A stretch of DNA of 64,000 nucleotides from Serratia proteamaculans_D (GTDB lineage Bacteria > Pseudomonadota > Gammaproteobacteria > Enterobacterales > Enterobacteriaceae), in the NCBI RefSeq assembly GCF_049959315.1, contig NZ_CP188201.1. One strand, given 5' to 3'. Both the position numbers and the translations under genes were made by a program. The number at the start of each line of letters is the position of its first letter. The first letter of the stretch is position 1. Shown piece by piece: positions 1-8,934 of this stretch. Under the pieces are notes generated by a model. It ran no database searches and had not been told where the DNA came from. It saw only the letters and a list, made by a program, of their open reading frames with translations.

Positions 1-10
1 CCCAGGCGTT

Positions 11-34
11 AACGGCGTTTTACGCCGTTTAAAA
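11..34 (-). terminator. Probable terminator downstream of plsC
   Basis: AACGGCG (11-17) and CGCCGTT (23-29) form a 7-bp stem with a 5-base loop, about 30 bp past the plsC stop on the minus strand. There is no good T-run on the minus side, so termination may be weak; TTTAAAA follows on the plus side. Confidence 0.4.
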
Positions 35-61
35 GTTCATTCTTTGAAGCCGGTAGGAATA

Positions 62-799
62 TTATTTTCCGGCTGCATTGCGCTGGGCAACTTCTGCGTC
101 CAGCTCGGCAATTTTCGCCAGCATCAGCTCATGGCAATGGGCTGCCAGCTCACGCACATTTTCTCTACCGTAATTACTGATATCGATCGGTTCCATCACT
201 TCTACGATCGCATGACCGTTATCCCAACGGTTAAGATTAATTTTACCGCTGGTGGTGGAAACGCAGATCGGCACAATCGGCACCCCGGCAGCGATTGCCG
301 CGTGAAATGCGCCGGTTTTAAACGGCATCAACCCACGGCCGCGGCTGCGGGTGCCTTCAGGAAACATCCAGACCGAAATATCACGTTTTTTAAACTGTTC
401 CGCCACCTGGGCAATGGTGCCGTGCGCCTTGGCGCGATTATCCCGGTCAATCAGCAAGTTACCGGTCACCCAATACAGCGGGCCGAAGAACGGGACCCAC
501 AGCAGGCTTTTTTTACCCACGGTCACGGTGCGCGGCTGCACCGCTTTGGCGGCCGTTACCATATCGTAGTTATTCTGGTGGTTGGCAATATAAATGCAGT
601 TGCCGTTTTTGGCCGCATCGGCCGGTACCCGGACTTCCACTTTCAGACCAAATAACCCGGACAGGCGGCCAAACAAATGACCGAACGTCGCCACATGGCG
701 GGGATCGCGGGGGCGGAATACCAAACAGTAAATAGAACCGAAAATGCACACCAGAAGACAATACAGAGTGGCGAGCACGGCACGTAAAATTAATAACAT
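62..799 (-). CDS. plsC: 1-acyl-sn-glycerol-3-phosphate acyltransferase PlsC
   Basis: PlsC transfers an acyl group to sn-2 of lysophosphatidic acid, giving phosphatidic acid at the inner membrane. The 245-residue product is the usual length. It has a hydrophobic N-terminal anchor, then the acyltransferase motifs: NHQNNYDMV (catalytic His and Asp of HX4D), the GxLxxxR-like segment around NLLIDRDNR, and FPEGTRSRG for glycerophosphate binding. It lies downstream of parC on the same strand, as in E. coli, but a 240-bp gap with a hairpin separates the two. The start at 799 gives the full N-terminal hydrophobic segment. Confidence 0.95.
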   Translation of the reverse strand: MLLILRAVLATLYCLLVCIFGSIYCLVFRPRDPRHVATFGHLFGRLSGLFGLKVEVRVPADAAKNGNCIYIANHQNNYDMVTAAKAVQPRTVTVGKKSLLWVPFFGPLYWVTGNLLIDRDNRAKAHGTIAQVAEQFKKRDISVWMFPEGTRSRGRGLMPFKTGAFHAAIAAGVPIVPICVSTTSGKINLNRWDNGHAIVEVMEPIDISNYGRENVRELAAHCHELMLAKIAELDAEVAQRNAAGK

Positions 800-981
800 A
801 ACAACCTCATTAGCACACTGCCGACGCAGCCTGAAACACTGCGCAGATCCCTTTACTCATTCTTTGATTGCAGGGTTCGAAAACCTGCCCTGCCTTTTTT
901 GCTATTTTCCCGCCAGCCGACGAAACGCACAATAATTTTATGCCGGGAAATGTTAACTATTTGAAAATAATTGCCGGTGGT

Positions 982-1014
982 GGGAAATAAAGCGGGCGCA
1001 GTATGCTGCGCCCG
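982..1014 (-). terminator. Hairpin after parC
   Basis: CGGGCGCAG (993-1001) pairs with CTGCGCCCG (1006-1014) around a 4-base loop. On the minus strand it is followed by CTTTATTTCCC. It lies 25 bp past the parC stop and probably terminates or attenuates parC transcription before plsC. The rest of 800-1038 shows no gene. Confidence 0.6.
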
Positions 1015-1038
1015 TGGGGTTATCCAGCCTTCACAGGC

Positions 1039-3312
1039 TTATTCTTCGCTGTCACCGGTAGGCGCACGAGCCGGGGCATCAACCTCTACGCGATCGATTC
1101 GCTGCAGGCCACGTGGCAGTGAGGTGCCCTTACGGCCACGTTCCGCACGGAACTTCTGCAAATCTTCCGGACGCAGCGTCAGCTTGCGTTTACCCACGTG
1201 CAGGGTCACAGAGGTTTGCGGCGGCAGCACGAACAGCCATGCCAGCTTGTCTTCACCGGATGCGGCCTGCGCCGACGGGATAGAGACAATCTTGTTGCCC
1301 TTGCCCTTCGACAATTGCGGCAGGTCGGCAACCGGGAAGAACAACATGCGCCCGGCGGCAGTGATCGACAGCAGCATGTCATCGTCACCGTGGATTTCCA
1401 TCGGCGCCAGCGCTTTGGCGTTATCCGGCAGCGTAATCATCACCTTACCGGCACGGTTACGCGCCACCAGATCGTTGAAGGTACAGACAAAGCCATAACC
1501 GGCGTCGGAAGCCATCAGCAACTTCTGGTCGTCCGCAGCCATCAGCACTTGCTCAATGGTCGCGCCCGGCGGTGGCGTCAGCTTGCCGGTCAACGGCTCG
1601 CCCTGCCCACGCGCCGAAGGCAGCGTCAGCGGATCCAGCGCGTAGCTGCGCCCGGTGGAGTCGATAAACACTACCGGCTGGTTGGTCTTGCCGCGTGCCG
1701 CACTGCGGAAGCTGTCACCGGCCTTATAGCTCAGGCCACTTGGATCGATATCGTGGCCCTTGGCGCTGCGCACCCAGCCCATTTCAGACAGCACGATAGT
1801 CACCGGCTCCGACGGCACAAAGTCGTGCTCGCTCATCGCCTTGGCTTCTGCACGCTCAGTAATCGGCGAGCGGCGATCGTCGCCGTAGGCCTGCGCATCA
1901 GCCTGGATCTCTTTTTTGATCAGGGTGTTCAGCTTGCGCTCGGAGGCCAGCAGCGCCTGCAGTTGATCGCGCTCTTTGGCTAACTCATCCTGCTCACCGC
2001 GGATCTTGAACTCTTCCAGCTTCGCCAAATGGCGCAGTTTCAGTTCGAGGATCGCTTCGGCCTGGGTATCGGAAATGCCAAAGCGCTGCATCAGCACCGG
2101 CTTGGGTTCGTCCTCGCTACGGATGATGTGGATCACTTCATCGATATTGAGGAACGCCACCAGCAAACCTTCCAGGATGTGCAGGCGTTTCAGTACTTTT
2201 TCCAGACGGTAGTTCAGGCGGCGACGCACCGTATCGCGACGGAATGCCAGCCACTCGGTGAGGATTTCCACCAGCCCTTTCACCTGCGGGCGGTTGTCCA
2301 GACCAATCATGTTCATGTTGATGCGGTAGCTGCGTTCCAGATCGGTAGTGGCAAACAGGTGATTCATCACCTGATCCAGATCGATACGATTGGAGCGTGG
2401 CACAATCACCAGCCGCGTTGGGTTCTCGTGATCGGATTCATCACGCAGATCCTCGACCATCGGCAACTTTTTGGCACGCATCTGGCTGGCAATCTGCTCC
2501 AGCACCTTGGCGCCGGAAACCTGGTGCGGCAAGGCGGTGATCACCGCGCTGCCGTCTTCTTTATTCCAGACGGCGCGCATGCGTACCGAGCCACGACCGT
2601 TCTGATAAATTTTGCGGATTTCTTCACGCGGGGTAATGATCTCGGCTTCGGTTGGGTAATCCGGGCCCTGGACGAACTCGAGCAACTCTTCCAGCGAAGC
2701 GCCAGGCTTGTCGATTAACGCCACCGCAGCGGCGGCCACTTCACGCACGTTGTGTGGCGGAATATCGGTCGCCATACCCACGGCAATACCGGTGGTGCCG
2801 TTCAGCAGGATGTTGGGCAGGCGGGCCGGCAACATCTTCGGCTCCTGCATGGTACCGTCAAAGTTTGGCACCCAGTCCACGGTGCCCTGGCCCAGCTCGG
2901 CCAGCAACACTTCCGCGTATTTGGACAGGCGGGATTCGGTATAACGCATCGCGGCGAAGGATTTCGGATCATCCGGCGCCCCCCAGTTCCCCTGGCCGTC
3001 TACCAGCGGATAGCGATAAGAGAAGGGCTGCGCCATCAACACCATGGCTTCATAGCAGGCACTGTCGCCGTGCGGATGGTATTTACCCAGCACGTCACCC
3101 ACGGTACGGGCAGATTTTTTGAATTTGGCGCTGTTATTCAGCCCCAGCTCAGACATGGCGTAGATGATTCGGCGTTGTACCGGCTTCAAACCGTCACCAA
3201 TGTACGGCAACGCCCGATCCATGATGACGTACATGGAATAGTTCAGATAGGCGTTTTCAGTGAATGTGTGCAGCGGTAAACGCTCTACACCGTCATGAGT
3301 CAGATCACTCAT
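1039..3312 (-). CDS. parC: DNA topoisomerase IV subunit A, ParC
   Basis: ParC is the DNA-cleaving subunit of topoisomerase IV, which decatenates daughter chromosomes together with ParE (5554-7449 here). The 757 residues contain the GyrA/ParC breakage-reunion domain. The active-site tyrosine is in AMRYTESRLS (Tyr124, equivalent to E. coli Tyr120; this protein is four residues longer at the N terminus). The quinolone-resistance region reads HPHGDSACYE, with Ser84 and Glu88 at the positions of E. coli Ser80 and Glu84, so it looks like the drug-sensitive form. The C-terminal part is the beta-pinwheel DNA-wrapping domain. The start context MSDLTHDGVERLPLHTFTEN fits the family. Confidence 0.98.
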   Translation of the reverse strand: MSDLTHDGVERLPLHTFTENAYLNYSMYVIMDRALPYIGDGLKPVQRRIIYAMSELGLNNSAKFKKSARTVGDVLGKYHPHGDSACYEAMVLMAQPFSYRYPLVDGQGNWGAPDDPKSFAAMRYTESRLSKYAEVLLAELGQGTVDWVPNFDGTMQEPKMLPARLPNILLNGTTGIAVGMATDIPPHNVREVAAAAVALIDKPGASLEELLEFVQGPDYPTEAEIITPREEIRKIYQNGRGSVRMRAVWNKEDGSAVITALPHQVSGAKVLEQIASQMRAKKLPMVEDLRDESDHENPTRLVIVPRSNRIDLDQVMNHLFATTDLERSYRINMNMIGLDNRPQVKGLVEILTEWLAFRRDTVRRRLNYRLEKVLKRLHILEGLLVAFLNIDEVIHIIRSEDEPKPVLMQRFGISDTQAEAILELKLRHLAKLEEFKIRGEQDELAKERDQLQALLASERKLNTLIKKEIQADAQAYGDDRRSPITERAEAKAMSEHDFVPSEPVTIVLSEMGWVRSAKGHDIDPSGLSYKAGDSFRSAARGKTNQPVVFIDSTGRSYALDPLTLPSARGQGEPLTGKLTPPPGATIEQVLMAADDQKLLMASDAGYGFVCTFNDLVARNRAGKVMITLPDNAKALAPMEIHGDDDMLLSITAAGRMLFFPVADLPQLSKGKGNKIVSIPSAQAASGEDKLAWLFVLPPQTSVTLHVGKRKLTLRPEDLQKFRAERGRKGTSLPRGLQRIDRVEVDAPARAPTGDSEE

Positions 3313-3627
3313 TACTCAATTATCCTCAGACCGTGGCTTGGCAATCCCTGGACGACAAAGGGTTGATTCTGTCCGCGATAGTAACTCATCAGCGGGGTGG
3401 CTGTCACAGATGGCGCAGCAATCGTCCGGTGTCGCGGGTTCATCGGCCGATTTTATGCAAAATTTCGCTATCCCTCGACGCATTTATTGACTCACAGTCA
3501 ACACTGTTGTGCGCTGGATCCCATTTTTACTTACATTGCTAAGCATTACACTCCCTGTCAGCGAAATGTTTTCCGCACCTGGTGCGGAGGACATCACATA
3601 TTTTAATTCTCACAGGTGCCGTGAAAG
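3313..3627. promoter_or_regulatory. Divergent parC/mdaB intergenic region with palindrome
   Basis: This 315-bp gap separates the divergent parC and mdaB genes and must hold both promoters. TCCGCACC-T-GGTGCGGA (3572-3588), an interrupted perfect palindrome, sits 39 bp before the mdaB ATG. It could be an operator or a 5'-leader hairpin. I see no convincing small gene here; the short open frames have no recognisable product. Confidence 0.45.
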
Positions 3628-4209
3628 ATGAGCAATATCCTGATTATCAATGCTAAAAAACAGTTCGGTCATTCCAACGGCGAACTCAACCAAACCATGA
3701 GCGACGTGGCAGAAACCTATCTGCGCGATGTGCAACATCAGGTACAGGTTACCGTGGTCGATGACGGTTACGACATCGAAGCCGAAGTACAAAAATATCT
3801 GTGGGCCGACGTGGTGATTTATCAGATGCCAGGCTGGTGGATGGGCGAGCCGTGGATCCTGAAAAAATACATCGACGAAGTGTTCACCGCCGGGCATGGC
3901 AGCCTGTACGCCAGCGATGGCCGCACCCGCTCGGACGCCGGCAAGAAATACGGTTCCGGTGGCCTGATCCAGGGCAAAAAGTACATGCTGAGCCTGACCT
4001 GGAACGCCCCGCTGGAAGCCTTTACCGACCCGGAACAGTTCTTCCACGGCGTCGGCGTTGACGGTGTGTATCTGCACTTCCACAAGGCCAATGAATTCCT
4101 GGGCATGGAAGCGCTGCCGACCTTTATCTGTAATGACGTGATTAAACAACCGGATATCGACAGCGACATCGCACGTTATCGCGAGCATCTGGCCGAAATT
4201 TTTGCTTAA
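3628..4209 (+). CDS. mdaB: NADPH:quinone reductase MdaB
   Basis: MdaB is a cytoplasmic FAD flavoprotein that reduces quinones by two electrons with NADPH. The 193-residue product is colinear with E. coli MdaB: an N-terminal flavodoxin-like strand (MSNILIINAKKQF), the MPGWWMGEPW active-site loop, and KYGSGGL and KKYMLSLTWNAP motifs. It is followed after 33 bp by ygiN, whose product is a quinol monooxygenase; the pair is proposed to form a quinone redox cycle. In E. coli qseBC lies on the other side of this pair; no two-component genes are present here. Confidence 0.95.
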   Translation: MSNILIINAKKQFGHSNGELNQTMSDVAETYLRDVQHQVQVTVVDDGYDIEAEVQKYLWADVVIYQMPGWWMGEPWILKKYIDEVFTAGHGSLYASDGRTRSDAGKKYGSGGLIQGKKYMLSLTWNAPLEAFTDPEQFFHGVGVDGVYLHFHKANEFLGMEALPTFICNDVIKQPDIDSDIARYREHLAEIFA

Positions 4210-4242
4210 CTGGCATTATGCACGTCAATTAATGAGGTAATG

Positions 4243-4551
4243 ATGATCACCGTAATTGCAGAAATCAAAACCAAACCGGGCCACCGTGAAACAGTCCTGA
4301 AGGCGATTGAGAAACTGATCCCGCTGGTGCTGGCAGAAGACGGCTGTAGCGAATATACGCCAATGGTCGACAGCCACACCCAGGCGCCATGGCAGAAACT
4401 GTCACCGGACTCGGTGTTTATGCTGGAAAAATGGGCCAGTCAGGCACACCTGGAAAAACATCTGGATATCGCTCACATGCATCGGCATCGTGACACCATC
4501 AAGGACAGCGTACTGGGCGTGACCATTCACGTATTGGGTAACGCACTTTAG
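4243..4551 (+). CDS. ygiN: Quinol monooxygenase YgiN (ABM domain)
   Basis: YgiN is a small ABM-domain monooxygenase that oxidises menadiol-type quinols without a cofactor. The product is 102 residues and resembles E. coli YgiN in MITVIAEIKTKPG, the EDGCSEYTPMVD core and the WASQAHLEKHL helix. Two ATGs lie in tandem at 4240 and 4243. GAGGT at 4234-4238 is better spaced from the second and homologues begin there, so 4243 was chosen. It probably shares a transcript with mdaB. It converges on the LysR gene with a 9-bp gap. Confidence 0.9.
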   Translation: MITVIAEIKTKPGHRETVLKAIEKLIPLVLAEDGCSEYTPMVDSHTQAPWQKLSPDSVFMLEKWASQAHLEKHLDIAHMHRHRDTIKDSVLGVTIHVLGNAL

Positions 4552-4560
4552 GCTGCGCCC

Positions 4561-5457
4561 CTACAGCGTCTGCGCATCAATATGCGCACTGACGTAGTCC
4601 AGAAAACAGGTAATACGCGCCGCCAGTTGAGTATTGCGGTAATAGACCGCATTAATCGGCTGGCGCACATCCAACGTTTCCTGCTCCAGCAGCGGCACCA
4701 GCCGCCCGCTCCGCTGATCGTCACGGGTCATAAAATCAGCCAACTGCACAATCCCCTCCCCGCGTAACGCCAACTGCCGCAAGGTCTCGCCACTGGATGC
4801 CGATATCGTCGGTGTGATAGCAAAATGCTGCGCCTGCTGATAACGCAGCGGCCACAGATTGAGTGATTCCGGTTGGGTGAAACCCAGCAGGCTGTGATCT
4901 CGCAGCGCTTCGACGCTGGCCGGTGTACCGTAACGTGCCAGGTAATCCGGGCTGGCGAGAATACGTAAACGGCTGGCGCCCAGCAGGCGCGCATGAATGG
5001 TCGAATCCCGTAGCGCGCCGATGCGAATGGCAATATCGGTGCGTTTCTCCAGCAGATCGATGATCAGGTTGTCGGTATTCAGTTCCAGCTCAATTTGCGG
5101 GTAGCTTTGGCGAAAGCCTGCCACCAGCGGTACGATCACGTGCTCCATAAAGGGGGCGGCGGCATTGACCCGCAGCCTGCCGGCGGGGATCAGCCTGCGC
5201 AGCGCCATCTGCTCTTCGGCGTTCTCTACCGAGTTGATAATTTCACGCGCATGGCCGAGAAAACTTTGGCCTTCTTCGGTCAGTTCCAGCCGTCGCGTGG
5301 TGCGGCGCATCAGTGTGGTATCGAGTTTTTTTTCCAACCGGCTGAGGGCACGGCTGATGCCGGAGGTGGTTTGACCGAGCTGTTCGGCGGCGGCAGTAAT
5401 GGAACCGCTGTCAACAACGGTGGTAAACGCCAGTAATTCTTCGAGGGTGATTTTCAT
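4561..5457 (-). CDS. LysR-family transcriptional regulator
   Basis: A 298-residue LysR-type regulator. It has an N-terminal winged helix-turn-helix (residues about 1-60, including SGSITAAAEQLGQTTSGISRALSRLE) and a periplasmic-binding-like effector domain from about 90. It is closest in feel to the group acting on quinone or aromatic stress genes, but the ligand cannot be read from sequence. It converges on mdaB-ygiN and lies downstream of parE on the same strand. This position has no LysR gene in E. coli. A link to mdaB-ygiN is possible by proximity only. Confidence 0.9.
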   Translation of the reverse strand: MKITLEELLAFTTVVDSGSITAAAEQLGQTTSGISRALSRLEKKLDTTLMRRTTRRLELTEEGQSFLGHAREIINSVENAEEQMALRRLIPAGRLRVNAAAPFMEHVIVPLVAGFRQSYPQIELELNTDNLIIDLLEKRTDIAIRIGALRDSTIHARLLGASRLRILASPDYLARYGTPASVEALRDHSLLGFTQPESLNLWPLRYQQAQHFAITPTISASSGETLRQLALRGEGIVQLADFMTRDDQRSGRLVPLLEQETLDVRQPINAVYYRNTQLAARITCFLDYVSAHIDAQTL

Positions 5458-5499
5458 GGATTCCGCCCAGAGTGGTCGGGTGCCGCACGCGGTACCCCT

Positions 5500-5531
5500 G
5501 CGGGAAGAAGGCCCGGCGGGGAAGCCGGGCC
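5500..5531 (-). terminator. parE terminator
   Basis: GGCCCGGC (5510-5517) pairs with GCCGGGCC (5524-5531) around a 6-base loop. On the minus strand it is followed by TTCTTCCC. It lies 22 bp beyond the parE stop. Confidence 0.75.
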
Positions 5532-5553
5532 TGTCGGTCTATCGTCTGGTCTG

Positions 5554-7449
5554 TCAGGCAGACAGCTCGGCCATATCGCCTTTGTCCTGCAGCCAGTTGC
5601 GGCGATCTTCAGAACGTTTCTTGGCCAGCAACATGTCCATCATCGCCAGCGTCTGATCCACGTCCTCGTCGCTCACCGTCAGCTGCACCAGACGACGGGT
5701 ATTGGGGTCGAGCGTAGTTTCACGCAGCTGTGGCGGGTTCATCTCGCCCAGCCCTTTAAAGCGCTGAACGTTAGGCTTGCCCTTTTTGCGCTTCAACTGT
5801 TCCAGTACGCCGGCCTTTTCTTCCTCATCCAGCGCATAGAACACCTCTTTACCGAGGTCGATACGGTACAGCGGCGGCATCGCTACATACACGTGGCCGC
5901 CCTTCACCAGCGAACGGAAGTGGCGTACAAACAGCGCGCACAGCAGCGTGGCAATGTGCAGGCCGTCGGAGTCCGCATCCGCCAGGATACAAATTTTGCC
6001 GTAGCGCAGTTGGCTGAGATCTTCGCTGTCCGGATCAATACCAATCGCCACCGAGATGTCATGCACTTCCTGCGAGGCCAGCACTTCGTCCGAGGACACT
6101 TCCCAGGTATTGAGGATTTTACCTTTCAGCGGCATGATCGCCTGATATTCACGATCGCGTGCCTGCTTGGCTGAACCGCCCGCCGAGTCCCCTTCTACCA
6201 GGAACAACTCGGTCATGTTCAGATCCTGCGAGGTGCAGTCGGCCAGTTTACCCGGCAGTGCCGGGCCGCTGGTCAGCTTCTTACGCACCACTTTCTTGGC
6301 GGCACGCAGACGGCGTTGGGCGCTGGAAATGGCCAACTCGGCCAGCTGTTCCGCCGCCTGTATGTTCTGGTTCAGCCACAGGCTGAAGGCGTCTTTCACT
6401 ACGCCGGAGACGAAGGCCGCACACTGGCGCGACGACAGACGCTCTTTGGTTTGCCCGGCGAACTGCGGATCCTGCATCTTCACCGACAGCACGTAGGCGC
6501 AACGATCCCAGATATCTTCAGCGGAAAGCTTCACACCGCGCGGCAGAATATTGCGGAATTCGCAGAACTCGCGCATCGCATCCAGCAACCCCTGACGCAG
6601 GCCGTTAACGTGGGTGCCGCCCTGCATGGTCGGGATCAGGTTCACGTAGCTTTCGGTCAGCAGTTCACCGCCTTCCGGCAGCCACAGCAGTGCCCAGTCT
6701 ACCGCCTCGGTGTCGCCGGCAAAGTTACCGACAAACGCCGCTTCCGGCAGGGTAATCAGGCCGTTAACCGCTTCCATCAGGTAATCGGTCAGGCCGTCCT
6801 GATAACACCAGCGTTGTTCGGTATTGTTCAGCTTGTCGATGAAGTAGATTTCTACCCCAGGGCACAACACGGCTTTGGCTTTCAGCAGGTGGCTGAGGCG
6901 AGAAACCGAGAAACGCGGGCTGTCGAAGAACTTCTCGTCAGGCCAAAAGTGGATGCTGGTGCCGGTATTGCGTTTACCGCAACTGCCGGTTACCGCCAGA
7001 TCCTGCACCTTGTCGCCATTTTCAAAGGCAATGCTGTAGACGTTACCGTCGCGCTTGACGTTGACTTCCACCCGGGTCGACAGGGCGTTAACCACCGAAA
7101 TCCCCACGCCGTGCAGGCCGCCGGAGAACTGGTAGTTTTTATTGGAGAATTTACCGCCCGCGTGCAGACGACACATGATCAACTCAACCGCGGGAACGCC
7201 TTCTTCAGGGTGGATATCCACCGGCATGCCGCGGCCGTCATCGATCACTTCCAGTGACTGATCGGCGTGCAAAATCACGTCGATGCGCTTGGCATGACCG
7301 GCCAACGCTTCATCGACGCTGTTATCTATCACCTCTTGGCCGAGGTGATTGGGGCGCGTCGTGTCGGTATACATGCCGGGACGACGGCGCACTGGTTCTA
7401 GACCGCTGAGTACTTCAATGGCATCAGCGTTATAGCTGGATTGAGTCAT
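5554..7449 (-). CDS. parE: DNA topoisomerase IV subunit B, ParE
   Basis: ParE is the ATPase subunit of topoisomerase IV. The 631-residue protein has the GHKL ATP-binding domain (EVIDNSVDEALAGHA with the catalytic Glu and Mg-binding Asn; DDGRGMPVD; GGLHGVGISVVNAL). A transducer domain follows, then the TOPRIM domain with LVEGDSAGGSAKQARDR and ILADADSDGLHI. The length equals E. coli ParE within one residue. It ends the nudF-yqiB-cpdA-yqiA-parE gene run, 46 bp after yqiA, and is followed by a strong hairpin. Confidence 0.98.
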   Translation of the reverse strand: MTQSSYNADAIEVLSGLEPVRRRPGMYTDTTRPNHLGQEVIDNSVDEALAGHAKRIDVILHADQSLEVIDDGRGMPVDIHPEEGVPAVELIMCRLHAGGKFSNKNYQFSGGLHGVGISVVNALSTRVEVNVKRDGNVYSIAFENGDKVQDLAVTGSCGKRNTGTSIHFWPDEKFFDSPRFSVSRLSHLLKAKAVLCPGVEIYFIDKLNNTEQRWCYQDGLTDYLMEAVNGLITLPEAAFVGNFAGDTEAVDWALLWLPEGGELLTESYVNLIPTMQGGTHVNGLRQGLLDAMREFCEFRNILPRGVKLSAEDIWDRCAYVLSVKMQDPQFAGQTKERLSSRQCAAFVSGVVKDAFSLWLNQNIQAAEQLAELAISSAQRRLRAAKKVVRKKLTSGPALPGKLADCTSQDLNMTELFLVEGDSAGGSAKQARDREYQAIMPLKGKILNTWEVSSDEVLASQEVHDISVAIGIDPDSEDLSQLRYGKICILADADSDGLHIATLLCALFVRHFRSLVKGGHVYVAMPPLYRIDLGKEVFYALDEEEKAGVLEQLKRKKGKPNVQRFKGLGEMNPPQLRETTLDPNTRRLVQLTVSDEDVDQTLAMMDMLLAKKRSEDRRNWLQDKGDMAELSA

Positions 7450-7495
7450 CGTTGAATTTTTCGTGGTTAGTAAGGAAGGTGCCGGAACCGTCTGA

Positions 7496-8080
7496 TTAGA
7501 CAGAGTTTAGCCCTAAAAAATCCACAATCTGGGGGAAGTAATGCTCGAAACCGACGAAGGCGTGATTTCCACCCGACTCCACCGTCTGTCGACATGCGGT
7601 GTAATACGCCACCGCTTGCCCATAATCGAGAATTTCATCGCCCGTTTGTTGCAGCAACCAGATTAAATCCGGCGACTCCAAGGGATCGATCTGCATCGTT
7701 TTCAGATCGTAAACGTGTCGAGACTCTAACACATATTGCTGGCCGGTGTAGGGGTTCTCGTTTTTGCCGAGGTAGTCAATCAGCAGCTCAAACGGCTTCA
7801 CAGCAGGGTTAACCACTACCGCCGGCAGTGAAAAACACTGCGAAAGCCAGGTCGCGTAGTACCCGCCCAGTGAGGAACCGACCAGGCCTATCGTCTGCCC
7901 GGCGCGCTCCATCACCATGTTCTCGATCATCTCGGCAGCCTCCGCCGGGAAAACCGGCAGCTGTGGTACCAATACCTCGATATGCGGATGATGCTCAGCC
8001 AGCCACGCCTTGAAAGACGTTGCCTTGGCCGAGAACGGCGAACTGTTAAAACCGTGCAGATAGAGCAGTGTCGAAGGCAT
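7496..8080 (-). CDS. yqiA: YqiA alpha/beta-hydrolase (esterase)
   Basis: A 194-residue alpha/beta-hydrolase of the UPF0227/YqiA type. E. coli YqiA hydrolyses short acyl-CoA and p-nitrophenyl esters; the natural substrate is unknown. Visible motifs are LYLHGFNSSPFSAKA (oxyanion strand), GSSLGGYYA (nucleophilic Ser in GxSxG) and the late GNHAFVGFEHY with the catalytic His. Its start codon overlaps the cpdA stop by one base (TGATG), which implies translational coupling. Confidence 0.93.
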   Translation of the reverse strand: MPSTLLYLHGFNSSPFSAKATSFKAWLAEHHPHIEVLVPQLPVFPAEAAEMIENMVMERAGQTIGLVGSSLGGYYATWLSQCFSLPAVVVNPAVKPFELLIDYLGKNENPYTGQQYVLESRHVYDLKTMQIDPLESPDLIWLLQQTGDEILDYGQAVAYYTACRQTVESGGNHAFVGFEHYFPQIVDFLGLNSV

Positions 8081-8907
8081 CAGTACCCTTCCGAATCCAT
8101 GTCGGGGCGGAAATCGTCGTTTTCCAACCGGAAAACCTGCGTTTCGACGCGGCCGTCCGGCAGTAAATCAATATAGCGCCAGCCGGGTGAAACCTCGTCG
8201 ATGGTGAAATTGGTGCAGTGCGGCTTGAACTGCACGCAGGTGGACGGCGAGGCCAGCAGGCGCCTGCCCTGCCACTCCAGATCCAGCTCCTGGTGAATAT
8301 GCCCGCACAGCAGGGTATTCACTTTCGGGTAACGCAGCAGCACCGCGCCCAGCATATGCGGGTTGCGCAGGCTGTGTTGATCGAGCCAGGTGCAGCCGGA
8401 AGGCAGCGGATGATGGTGCAGCAGCATTAAGGTATAGCGCTCGGGATAGGCTTGCAGGCAGCGCTCCATCCACTCGAGCTGATAGTCGCTCAACTCACCG
8501 TAGGGCACGCCGAACACCTGGCTATCAAGCAACAGCACCTGCCAGTGGTCACCCACCAGTACCTGTTTTGACGGGGCAATCCCGGCGTCGGCCAGTGCGT
8601 CGACCATCGCCGGCTGGAAATCATGGTTGCCCGGCAGCCAAACGCAAGGCGCCGGCAGTCGTGCAATACCTTCGGCAAAGTGCCGGTAGGCAGCCAATGA
8701 ATGATCCTGTGCCAAATCACCGGTGGCGACGACCAGATCAAAATCACGCTGCTGCGCCAGGATAGCGTCCAACACCGCGTGGTAGCTGCGATAGGTATTA
8801 ATGCCAAGCAAAGTCTCATTTTCGCCGGCAAAAAGGTGGGTATCTGTTATTTGCAGGATCCTGACCCTGGCCCCACTTGCCACGGTCGGTTTAAACAGGC
8901 TTTCCAA
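8080..8907 (-). CDS. cpdA: 3',5'-cyclic-AMP phosphodiesterase CpdA
   Basis: CpdA hydrolyses cAMP to 5'-AMP and so lowers CRP signalling. The 275 residues show the class III metallophosphoesterase signature: ITDTHLF (metal-binding Asp and His), ATGDLAQD, LPGNHD, and the late LLLHHHPLPSG and LCGHIHQE motifs. The length matches E. coli CpdA. It lies between yqiB (27-bp gap) and yqiA (1-base overlap), the conserved enterobacterial order. Confidence 0.95.
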   Translation of the reverse strand: MESLFKPTVASGARVRILQITDTHLFAGENETLLGINTYRSYHAVLDAILAQQRDFDLVVATGDLAQDHSLAAYRHFAEGIARLPAPCVWLPGNHDFQPAMVDALADAGIAPSKQVLVGDHWQVLLLDSQVFGVPYGELSDYQLEWMERCLQAYPERYTLMLLHHHPLPSGCTWLDQHSLRNPHMLGAVLLRYPKVNTLLCGHIHQELDLEWQGRRLLASPSTCVQFKPHCTNFTIDEVSPGWRYIDLLPDGRVETQVFRLENDDFRPDMDSEGY

Positions 8908-8934
8908 ATGGTGTCCTTTGTTATCTCAGTCTGT

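Noticed and set aside
3264..3606. Small open frames in the parC-mdaB gap
   Set aside because: No ribosome sites, no homology recognised, and they overlap one another and the divergent promoter region.
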